DNA of 64,000 nt from the NCBI GenBank assembly GCA_965205905.1, contig CBDBHZ010000005.1, forward strand, positions 1 through 64,000, given 5' to 3'. The notes under the pieces are model-generated. The model had not been told where the DNA came from. It did not search any database and was given only the letters and a program-made list of their open reading frames with translations. The position numbers and the translations under genes are program-made. The DNA is from JAHZMA01 sp965205905. GTDB taxonomy: Bacteria; Pseudomonadota; Alphaproteobacteria; JABAAW01; JAHZMA01. Below are positions 25,480 through 33,376 of this stretch, piece by piece (position 1 is the first letter of the stretch; each line of letters opens with the position of its first letter).

Positions 25480-26412
25480 ATGCGTGGCGATTTAAATAAA
25501 AAACCTAAGATTAAACCGATTTTCTCAGGGCATGAAACCTTCCCTATGCGCTATGGATGGTTGAAAAAAACCTATGATGAGGTTAAACAAGCCGCAAACG
25601 AAAATAAAGATGCAAAAGATGTTTTCAACAAGCCTGAGCTGATATCGGTATTTGGTGTTGGTAAAAATATGGTCTCTTCTATGAGACATTGGGCTATTTA
25701 TACAGGCATATTAGACGACAATCAACTTACAGAGCAAGCAAATGCTATATTTGCTGATGATGGTTACGACCCGTGGATGGAGCATCCGACAACATTATGG
25801 TTATTGCACTGGCATTTGGCAAAAACTGAAGCCCTTGCAACTTATTATTGGTTTTTTAATTATTACAATGGTGGCGCATTTGACCGCAAGTTTATCAATG
25901 ATGAAATTAATGAATTATGCGATAATAGAAGTTGGAAAAAACCTTCAGCAACCACGCTTAAACGTGATGTAGAATGCTTTATTCGAATGTATGTTGGTAA
26001 AGATTTGAGTATATCGGGCTACAGTGATAGCTCAATAGAATCCCCTCTTGCCGAGTTAATGTTATTGAAACCACTCAATCGGCAAGGTTATTTTATGCCG
26101 AATAGAGGCATGAAAGTGAATCTAAGTATCGGTGTTTTTTTATTAGCTATTGCCCATTTTTGGAAAACAGAATTTGCTGATAATGCATCACTTTCACTAG
26201 AAGCTCTATTATACGACCCTTGTTCAGCAGGGCGGATATTCTTGCTTGATGAAAATTCAATATTAGAACAAATTTACCGCACCTGCAAAAAAACCGAAGG
26301 GCTTGTGAGCTGGTCAGAAACCGCAGGGATGCGTCAATTTACGAAAAGCCCTGAAACCACACTTGATGACCTTGAGAAACATGCTTATTCACTCATTTAT
26401 AGTGAATATTAA
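25480..26412 (+). CDS. DUF4007 family protein
   Basis: 310 residues. The N-terminal signature PIFSGHETFPMRYGWLKK and the following FGVGKNMVSSMRHWA match the DUF4007 family; the middle has HPTTLWLLHWHLA and the conserved FNYYNGGAFDRK. From general knowledge, DUF4007 proteins are found beside PAPS-reductase-like and cysteine desulfurase genes in defence-type loci, with no established biochemical role. GVGKNMVxSxRxW resembles a helix-turn-helix that could bind DNA, which is inference. It is followed 3 bp later by the large ATPase gene, so the two form one operon with the PP-loop enzyme. Confidence 0.85.
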   Translation: MRGDLNKKPKIKPIFSGHETFPMRYGWLKKTYDEVKQAANENKDAKDVFNKPELISVFGVGKNMVSSMRHWAIYTGILDDNQLTEQANAIFADDGYDPWMEHPTTLWLLHWHLAKTEALATYYWFFNYYNGGAFDRKFINDEINELCDNRSWKKPSATTLKRDVECFIRMYVGKDLSISGYSDSSIESPLAELMLLKPLNRQGYFMPNRGMKVNLSIGVFLLAIAHFWKTEFADNASLSLEALLYDPCSAGRIFLLDENSILEQIYRTCKKTEGLVSWSETAGMRQFTKSPETTLDDLEKHAYSLIYSEY

Positions 26413-26415
26413 GCT

Positions 26416-29400
26416 ATGAAATTTTCAGAAAAAATTACTATCAGCTCAGGATTTAAGCGGTCTATTGATTTGCAAAAAGACCAATTAGATAAGAATGTTT
26501 TGCAACATTATCTTTGCCCGCCATCATCTGAGCAAGTGTTACATGCAATGTATCAGCATCTTGATACAGGAACGCAATCAGCGTTCACATGGACGGGCCC
26601 CTATGGCTCAGGAAAATCAAGTCTTGCTGTGTTTCTTTCTGCTTTAGTATCGGGCGATAGGAATGCGTATAAAGTTGCTGCCAATAAATTAAATATCTAC
26701 AAAAACGAGCTGTTATCTGTGTTTAGTTATAAGCAAAAGCGTAAAATTATCACTGTGTTAGGACGCCCTGAAAACCCTTGTGCTGTTTTGGCAGAAGCAC
26801 TTATGGTTGAAAATAATTCACAAACAATATTAGCAAAGCTTGAAGAACTTTCTTATCAAGATAATGGCATTATTCTATTTATAGATGAGATGGGAAAGTT
26901 TTTAGAAAAAGCAACTTTTGATGCATCGATTGATGTCTATTTATTTCAACAAATTGCTGAGCTTGCAAATCGTAGTGATGGTAAATTTATTTTCATTAGC
27001 ATCTTGCATCAATCATTTGCAGAATATTCAAGGAATTTATCAAAAAATCTACGCGATGAATGGATAAAAATTCAAGGGCGATTTATTGATTTAGCAATTA
27101 ATGCTGCAGGTGAAGAGCAAATTGATTTGATTTCACGCGCGATTATATCGGATAATAAGCCATTAAATATACTGCCTATGGTTGATATTACCGCACAAAT
27201 TATTGCTAAAAACCGCCCCGTCAAAAAAGAAATTTTTGCTGAATCTCTCAATGCCTGTTTTCCGTTGCATCCTTGCGTAGCAATATTATTGAGTCCAGTT
27301 TCACGGCGCAGATTTGGGCAAAACCAACGAAGCATCTTTTCATTTTTAAGCTCTGCTGAACCATTTGGCTTTCAATCTTTTATTCACGACACCGATTTCA
27401 GCACAGATAAATATTACACGCCCGATTTATATTGGGATTATCTTAGAACCAACTTTGAAAATTCTATCTTGGCTTCTTCTGATGCTAAAAATTGGGCAAT
27501 TGCGATTGAAGCTATCAATAAAGTGAGTGCGGCAGGTTGTGATGAAATTACCCAAAATATACTCAAAACCATTGCTGTTATTGATATTTTTAAAGGAACA
27601 TCAGGTCTTACTGCAGATGGTAATATTTTAAAAACAATATTCACTGATATTAATATGGAAGAAGAGCTCAATAAATTGCAGAGCCTATCAGTAATACGGC
27701 ATAATAAATTTTCTGATAGCTATGCGTTATTTGAAGGAAGCGATTTCAATATTGATGATGAACTGAGTGAAGCATTTAAACAAATTACGGATATTGATTT
27801 TCAAAAACTTAACCAACTTGCATCTTTCCGCCCCATTGTTGCGAAGCGTCATTACCATGAAACAGGTGCTATGCGCTGGATGGATATAAAACTTATTCCA
27901 GCCCATATATTAAAAACAAGTTTGCAAAATCACGAAACGCAGGCGTTCGGTGAATTTCTGATTGCTATCCCTAAAGACGTTACTGAATTTCTTGAAACGC
28001 AAATGATGATATCAAAACACAAAGCCGATGATATTAATTTCCCCATATTGTTAGGTCTGCCTAATGAATATGAACGGCTCTTAAATGATGTTAAAGAGTT
28101 ATTAGCTCTTGAATGGTTGCGGCGTAATTCTACTTTGCTCTCAGGTGATAAGGTGGCTCGTAGAGAAATTGAAAACCGACATGGTTTAATAGCGCAACGA
28201 TTAGAGCTTACATTAGAAAATATTCTGCATGATATAACATGGATAAGAGACGGTAAAAATATAGGAACGCTTGCGAACCGTGAAATGTCTTCTTATGCTT
28301 CTAACTTAGCTAATAATACCTTCAATAAATCACCCTATTTGAAAAGCGAAATGCTCAATAGGCAACAACCGTCAGGCAATGCAAACGCGGCACTTAATGC
28401 CTTGCTAAAACGCATGGTGCTTAATAATGGTGAGAAGCACTTAGGCATTGAAGGCTTTCCTGCTGAAGGCGGATTATGTAAAATTTTGTTAGAAGATACA
28501 GGATTATATATCTTAAAAAACAAGGAATGGCAATTTAAACCACCTAAAAATGATAGTAAGAAACTTCATGAATTATGGTCTTATACAGATAAAATTCTGA
28601 TGGATGCTTCATCTAATGTAACCCTAAAAACTATTTATGAACAATGGGAAAAGCCCCCCTTTGGCATTAAAAAAGGATTACATACATTTCTGATTGCTTG
28701 CTATTTGCTTGCTGAAAAACGACAGGTAGCAGCTTATTTAGATGATATTTATACGCCCGATATTGATGATTTATTCATTGACTATCTTACCAAAGATACA
28801 TCAAATATCAGCTTACGCTATGTTGATAATGAGCGCGGTAACAAGCAAGATATTATAAGCACGCTCACGGCAAAACTGAGAACAGAGTCTTCGCTTAATC
28901 TTTCGCTACAACCTAATGCATCATCATTAGATATAGCTAGAGAACTTGTTAGGCTAACAGATAGACTTAATTTATGGGTTTTACGCACGCGAAAACTGAG
29001 CAAGAATACCATTCAGCTTAGAGAGCTTCTTAAATCCGCTCAAGACCCTAACAAGCTTATTTTTGATGATTTATCGGCATTATTTAAATTTAATGATGAT
29101 ATAGATACGGGCATGAAGTTATTGGTAGATGCGCTTAAAGAACTTATGGACGCTTACCCCGCGCTTTTAAAGCAACTGATGCAGATACTTGCAAATGAGT
29201 TAGAGCTAAAAGAGATTACAGACACATCGCTACATAGGCTTCGTGAACGCGCCCAAAATGTAAAACAGGCAAGTGGTGATTTTCGTATCAATGCTTTTAT
29301 TGCGCGATTAGAAAATTTTCATGGAAGTGAAGAAGATATTGTAGGAATCGGCGGGCTAGGGGCTAACAAACCTATTTATGATTGGATTGATTTTGATGCT

Positions 29401-29730
29401 GAGCGTGCTGCTATAGAAATTGCGGTGCTATGCGATGGTTTCAAACAAGCTGAACTTTATGTGCGCGTGCAAGGTAGAGCAGCGCAACGGCACGCCATTG
29501 CAATCACATCGGGTCTTTCAGGAGAAACGCAAACACATCACAGCTCATTTAATATATTAGAAGATTATCGCGATGAAATTAATAATATAAAAGCATGTTT
29601 GACAGATGCAATTTTATCGGAAGAAAACCCTGAATTTGTGCTTGCGGCGATTACAGAATTAAGTATTGAATATATGAATTTTTTAAAGAATGATAAAGAT
29701 ATAAAGAAGAAGGCAGTTGGCAATGAGTGA
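26416..29730 (+). CDS. Large P-loop ATPase of the sulfur-modification-like cluster
   Basis: 1,104 residues. Walker A GPYGSGKSSLAVFLSAL near 61-77, Walker B IILFIDEMGKFL near 154-165, and an AAA-type sensor region (GKFIFISILHQSFAEY). The remaining 850 residues contain long alpha-helical segments and no recognised nuclease. The overall plan, an N-terminal ATPase with a very long C-terminal region, resembles the large ATPases of BREX (BrxC/PglY) and related modification systems, but I cannot assign it to those families. It is 3 bp from the DUF4007 gene and overlaps the PP-loop enzyme gene by 8 bp, so stoichiometric production is likely. ATP-driven remodelling or target selection during DNA modification is inferred. 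Confidence 0.75.
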   Translation: MKFSEKITISSGFKRSIDLQKDQLDKNVLQHYLCPPSSEQVLHAMYQHLDTGTQSAFTWTGPYGSGKSSLAVFLSALVSGDRNAYKVAANKLNIYKNELLSVFSYKQKRKIITVLGRPENPCAVLAEALMVENNSQTILAKLEELSYQDNGIILFIDEMGKFLEKATFDASIDVYLFQQIAELANRSDGKFIFISILHQSFAEYSRNLSKNLRDEWIKIQGRFIDLAINAAGEEQIDLISRAIISDNKPLNILPMVDITAQIIAKNRPVKKEIFAESLNACFPLHPCVAILLSPVSRRRFGQNQRSIFSFLSSAEPFGFQSFIHDTDFSTDKYYTPDLYWDYLRTNFENSILASSDAKNWAIAIEAINKVSAAGCDEITQNILKTIAVIDIFKGTSGLTADGNILKTIFTDINMEEELNKLQSLSVIRHNKFSDSYALFEGSDFNIDDELSEAFKQITDIDFQKLNQLASFRPIVAKRHYHETGAMRWMDIKLIPAHILKTSLQNHETQAFGEFLIAIPKDVTEFLETQMMISKHKADDINFPILLGLPNEYERLLNDVKELLALEWLRRNSTLLSGDKVARREIENRHGLIAQRLELTLENILHDITWIRDGKNIGTLANREMSSYASNLANNTFNKSPYLKSEMLNRQQPSGNANAALNALLKRMVLNNGEKHLGIEGFPAEGGLCKILLEDTGLYILKNKEWQFKPPKNDSKKLHELWSYTDKILMDASSNVTLKTIYEQWEKPPFGIKKGLHTFLIACYLLAEKRQVAAYLDDIYTPDIDDLFIDYLTKDTSNISLRYVDNERGNKQDIISTLTAKLRTESSLNLSLQPNASSLDIARELVRLTDRLNLWVLRTRKLSKNTIQLRELLKSAQDPNKLIFDDLSALFKFNDDIDTGMKLLVDALKELMDAYPALLKQLMQILANELELKEITDTSLHRLRERAQNVKQASGDFRINAFIARLENFHGSEEDIVGIGGLGANKPIYDWIDFDAERAAIEIAVLCDGFKQAELYVRVQGRAAQRHAIAITSGLSGETQTHHSSFNILEDYRDEINNIKACLTDAILSEENPEFVLAAITELSIEYMNFLKNDKDIKKKAVGNE

Positions 29731-30556
29731 AAAAATCAAACATGTTTTAGGTATTTCAGGTGGTAAAGATAGTGCAGCTCTTGCGGTATTTATGCGCGAT
29801 AATTATCCTGAGCTAGATATTGATTATTTCTTTACCGATACGGGAAAAGAACTACCTGAAGTCTATGAATATTTAAGTCGACTTGAAGGTTATCTAGGCA
29901 AACCTATTTTACGCATTAATCCTAACCGAGATTTTGATTTTTGGCTGATGCAACATAATAATTTTCTACCATCAGCTCAAGCGCGATGGTGCACTGTAAA
30001 AATGAAACTTAAACCTTTTGAACAATGGGTCAAAAAATTTATTGATGATGGCTATGATGTTTATTCTTATGTTGCCATACGTTCTGATGAAGAATATCGT
30101 GAAGGCTATCAATCTAAAGATAAGCATTTACGCATCAAACTTCCCTTTGCTGAAGAAGGAATTGATAAGCAAGGCGTGTTTAATATTCTTGAATATTCAG
30201 GATTAGGCGTGCCAGAATATTATAAATGGCGTTCAAGAAGCGGTTGTACTTTTTGTTTTTTCCAAAGAAAAATAGAATGGGTAGGGTTAATGGAAAATCA
30301 TCCTGAAGCGTTTGAAGAAGCAAAATCTTATGAAAAGACGGGTGTAGAGCATGGCTATAATTTCACATGGTCAGAACGGGAATCCCTTGAAGAGCTTTCA
30401 CAGCCTGAACGTGTTGCACAAATTAAAGCTGATTACGAAAAACGTCTTAAACGTGTTCAGCAAAAGAAAGTTGTGAACCCTCTACGCGATAATGAAAAAA
30501 TAGACATAGATGACGTCTATGGTAGAAGTAAAATGTGCCTCACTTGTCATAAATAA
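29723..30556 (+). CDS. PP-loop (PAPS reductase/DndC-like) enzyme
   Basis: Start at ATG 29723; a TTG 6 bp earlier is in frame but weaker. 277 residues. The PP-loop SGGKDS is at 11-16, which binds and adenylates the substrate. ARWCTVKMK (Cys90), SGCTFCFFQRK (Cys175, Cys178) and the C-terminal KMCLTCHK (Cys272, Cys275) could ligate a 4Fe-4S cluster, as in DndC and related sulfurtransferases. No cys operon genes are nearby, so sulfate assimilation is unlikely. Together with the cysteine desulfurase it forms the sulfur-transfer pair that defines DNA phosphorothioation loci. It is shorter than typical DndC proteins and lacks a visible partner DndD or DndE. It is the last island gene before remnants and attR. 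Confidence 0.85.
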   Translation: MSEKIKHVLGISGGKDSAALAVFMRDNYPELDIDYFFTDTGKELPEVYEYLSRLEGYLGKPILRINPNRDFDFWLMQHNNFLPSAQARWCTVKMKLKPFEQWVKKFIDDGYDVYSYVAIRSDEEYREGYQSKDKHLRIKLPFAEEGIDKQGVFNILEYSGLGVPEYYKWRSRSGCTFCFFQRKIEWVGLMENHPEAFEEAKSYEKTGVEHGYNFTWSERESLEELSQPERVAQIKADYEKRLKRVQQKKVVNPLRDNEKIDIDDVYGRSKMCLTCHK

Positions 30557-30602
30557 CAAAACTATAATAATTTAGCAAATAAGCTTAAATTAGTTTTAAG
30601 CC

Positions 30603-30925
30603 CACATAAAATGCTCAAACGCGTAATTTACTTTTTGATTTGCATTACGCCACCGTTTGTAATGTCAGCAATTTTTAGCAACGATGCTATCATCAAGTGC
30701 TTCTTTTTGCCCTTTTAATTCCGCCACTTGATAAGGTTCGTTTTCAGCCAAAAGTATAAACCACAACGGAAATAATGCTTAAAGAGCAATTTTTCAGAAA
30801 TATTTATCGAATCAAAAGCGAATGCTAATATCAAAAGCGATTACAAAATCTAATTCATGTGGATAAGTGGCAATCGTGCGAAAAATCACTTTATACGCCA
30901 AACGAAAGGTTATTATAGGGTTATT
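30603..30925. repeat. Mosaic of duplicated left-end island sequences
   Basis: Segments matching the left part of the island in the same orientation: 30603-30780 matches 13745-13930 (lipoprotein 3' end and flank), 30785-30815 matches the 15205-15235 area (TTTTCAGAAATATTTATCGA), and 30903-30925 matches 12463-12485 (AAAGGTTATTATAGGGTTAT). Rearranged duplication of element ends is the simplest reading, for example a second related island that was later deleted. Confidence 0.7.
30665..30778 (-). pseudogene. 3' fragment of the island lipoprotein gene
   Basis: The minus strand reads FPLWFILLAENEPYQVAE...KGQKEALDDSIVAKNC and a stop, differing from the end of the 13811-14182 lipoprotein by two residues. 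No start codon, signal peptide or upstream part remains. Confidence 0.75.
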
Positions 30926-30991
30926 AAAGCAAGTTTCACGATTTTTGTAAAAATCAGAATGTTATGTAAGTATTTGAATTTTAAGTATTTT

Positions 30992-31070
<79 letters not shown>

Positions 31071-31180
31071 TTATAAATCCCAGTATGTTTGGACAGTGAA
31101 GCGCATCATAGCAGAAACTTCACCCATACTCAAGCGGTAATCATCAGATTAGTAAAATAAAAAATCGCCTGTGTAAAACA

Positions 31181-31819
31181 TTACTCTGTCAACCAGTTAA
31201 AGCCGCCCTGCAAAGAAACCTCTTCCATATCATCAGGGATGGATTTCTGCACTGCATCTAGCGCCATCACATTTTCAACCCATGCCGATAATGTATCAAG
31301 CCCATCAAACAAATCGGTAATAAAATGTTTTTGGATAAGTAAGCTACGCTCCAGCAAAGGCGCACATGCCAAATCCACCAAATGATATTGGTCGCCCGCA
31401 ATGAATTTGCCACCAACATAGCTTTGCAAATGTTTGAGTTGGCTGCGTAATTGTGCCTGATATTTTTGGGAATCATCTTTGTTTTGCGCCATTTTCAACT
31501 GAAATAGCGTGCCTAAAATGGCTGAGCTAAACTCCACCAAAGCGCGATGCTGTGCCTTTTGCAAGGGGTCAGCAGGGTGCAGACTAGGCGGGTAGACCTC
31601 GTCTAAATATTCGTTAATCACCGCTGATTCAAACAGCACCACATCATCTACTTTCAACACTGGCACTTTACCAAGTGGCGAGATTGCTAAAAACCAATCG
31701 GGCTTATTCGCCAAATCAATATAGGTTAAATCAAATTCAATATTTTTTTCATGCAGGCTAATCAAAGAACGTTGCACAAACGGGCAATAGCGAAAACTGA
31801 TAAGATGGGGTTTTGACAT
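31181..31819 (-). CDS. Glutathione S-transferase family protein
   Basis: 212 residues from the ATG at 31819, preceded by AGGAGA; longer in-frame starts lack a site. The N-terminal thioredoxin-like domain has FRYCPFVQRSLISL (a CPxx site), then GKVPVLKVDDVVLFESAVI (cis-proline and the ES pair that binds the glutathione gamma-glutamyl group), and an all-helical C-terminal domain ending in a GFNWLTE tail. It probably acts in detoxification or redox chemistry in the cytoplasm; the specific substrate is unknown. It is divergent from the ferredoxin-like gene with 74 bp between starts. Confidence 0.85.
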   Translation of the reverse strand: MSKPHLISFRYCPFVQRSLISLHEKNIEFDLTYIDLANKPDWFLAISPLGKVPVLKVDDVVLFESAVINEYLDEVYPPSLHPADPLQKAQHRALVEFSSAILGTLFQLKMAQNKDDSQKYQAQLRSQLKHLQSYVGGKFIAGDQYHLVDLACAPLLERSLLIQKHFITDLFDGLDTLSAWVENVMALDAVQKSIPDDMEEVSLQGGFNWLTE

Positions 31820-31893
31820 GGGGGTCTCCTTTATTTTTGAACCCACAGCATAAAGCATTTCACCAATAGATGCAACCATGCTATGATACCAGT

Positions 31894-32640
31894 ATGAAAC
31901 AGAAAAACATGACACACAAACTGCTTGCTAATATTGATGCCAACGGATTAACGGTGCTAGGTGCTTTTACGCGCAATGATTGGCAGGATTATTGCGCGCG
32001 TCATTCATGCGCTGATGATTTGCCAAAAGGAGACGTATTTGTCATCATCGCATCGATAGGCGCCTCGTTTTGGAAGCAATTCACAAATGCCATGCCCGAT
32101 ACCGCAAACCCATTTGATGATTATAGCAAGCAGGTTTTGCATCAAATAACTCACCATCATGGCGCGGATATTTACCATCCATCTGATAAACCATATTTGC
32201 CGTTTCAGCATTATTGCCTGATGCTGAATGATATTTATGGCATACCACTTTTCCATCGCTCGCCTTTGGGGATATTGTTTCATCAGCATTATGGTCTATG
32301 GTATGGCTTGCGTGGCTTGTTGGCATTGGGCGATATTGCTGATGATGATATGCAGGAATGGCAAACTGCTATAAAACCACTTGCTATTAATGATGGGGTA
32401 GGGCATAATGATTGCGTGAATTGTGAAAATCAGCCTTGCGTGGCATCATGTCCTGCTGGGGCGGTTCAAAATAATTCTTTTAATGTGGCAAAATGTAGTG
32501 CCTATATTGTGGATATGCCAAACCGTTGCACTAATTCATGTGTTGCGCGTGATGCTTGTCCGTATGGCAGTCGGCATCGCTACCCGAACCAGAAATTAAC
32601 CTATTTGATGAGGACACGAATTAAAAATGCTACTGGATAA
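31894..32640 (+). CDS. 4Fe-4S ferredoxin-like protein
   Basis: 248 residues from ATG 31894 (ATG 31909 is also possible; neither has a clear ribosome binding site). The C-terminal third has CVNCENQPCVASCPAGAV, a CxxC...CxxxCP iron-sulfur motif, and CTNSCVARDACPYG supplying further cysteines. The N-terminal two thirds (FVIIASIGASFWKQF) resembles the cobalamin-independent part of epoxyqueuosine reductase-like proteins, but the defining residues of QueG are not evident. Probably an electron carrier of unknown partner. It overlaps the ceramidase gene by 14 bp. Confidence 0.7.
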   Translation: MKQKNMTHKLLANIDANGLTVLGAFTRNDWQDYCARHSCADDLPKGDVFVIIASIGASFWKQFTNAMPDTANPFDDYSKQVLHQITHHHGADIYHPSDKPYLPFQHYCLMLNDIYGIPLFHRSPLGILFHQHYGLWYGLRGLLALGDIADDDMQEWQTAIKPLAINDGVGHNDCVNCENQPCVASCPAGAVQNNSFNVAKCSAYIVDMPNRCTNSCVARDACPYGSRHRYPNQKLTYLMRTRIKNATG

Positions 32641-33367
32641 CATTAATAATGCACTGTTTTTTCTTCCAGATTACCATTATTGCGAAGCCCAATTTGCAAA
32701 TATCATCGGCTCTGGTAGTTTGCAGCCGCTTAATTTTGCGAGTAATTTTATCTTATTGGTTTATGCCATTTTTTGTATTATACGCGACCAGCAAGAAGCC
32801 AAAATAACGGGTGAGTGGGTAATGGGCAAATGGCTTGCCCCTGCGATGCTGTTTGTGGCGGTAGGCAGTTTTACATGGCATGGCTTTAATCAACCTGTGT
32901 TTTTATTATTGGATATGTTGGGCGTTATGGCACTGATGTTGGTGCTGATATGGCAGTTTGCGATGCGGCTATCGGTTCATCATCTGCGCGTTTTTATCAT
33001 CATGGTTGCGCTGATGATACCCATATTTGCGCTTGGGGCGTTGGTGCCACTTAACATGGATGCAGGTGGATTTTTATTGCTAGGTTTGGTGTTTGTGCTT
33101 GCGGGCTATCTAAAATCGGTGAATATGGCGTTTGATAATATGCGCCGTTGCTTCAAGCAATCAGGTGCGTTGCTGATAATTGCCGCCTTTGCGCGCGCGT
33201 TTGATTTGGAGATTTGTAACGCCATACCCTATTTGTTAGGCACTCATTTTCTGTGGCATATCGCGGTGTTTATGGTTACGATTTTGATGGTTGAAAATAT
33301 GCGGAATATCCCTCTAAAACTGCCGATAAAACAGCCTATAAAGTCCGCCGATAAGTCAGGCGACTGA
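32627..33367 (+). CDS. Ceramidase-family integral membrane hydrolase
   Basis: 246 residues with about seven hydrophobic segments. The family's metal site is present: PDYHYCEAQ (Cys19-Glu20), VGSFTWHG (Ser81, His85), LLLDMLG (Asp96) and GTHFLWHI (His207, His211); the PLNFASNF sequence after the first helix is typical. These CREST-superfamily enzymes are zinc-dependent amide hydrolases of the membrane; alkaline ceramidases cleave sphingoid lipids, but the bacterial substrate here is unknown. ATG at 32627 has GAGG upstream. It overlaps the preceding gene and is 9 bp from the penicillin-acylase gene, a second amidase. Confidence 0.85.
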   Translation: MLLDNINNALFFLPDYHYCEAQFANIIGSGSLQPLNFASNFILLVYAIFCIIRDQQEAKITGEWVMGKWLAPAMLFVAVGSFTWHGFNQPVFLLLDMLGVMALMLVLIWQFAMRLSVHHLRVFIIMVALMIPIFALGALVPLNMDAGGFLLLGLVFVLAGYLKSVNMAFDNMRRCFKQSGALLIIAAFARAFDLEICNAIPYLLGTHFLWHIAVFMVTILMVENMRNIPLKLPIKQPIKSADKSGD

Positions 33368-33376
33368 TAATTAGAA

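Noticed and set aside
15645..30556. A canonical Dnd or Ssp phosphorothioation locus
   Set aside because: Desulfurase and PP-loop enzyme fit, but DndB, DndD, DndE, SspB and SspE are not recognisable and the remaining genes belong to other families.
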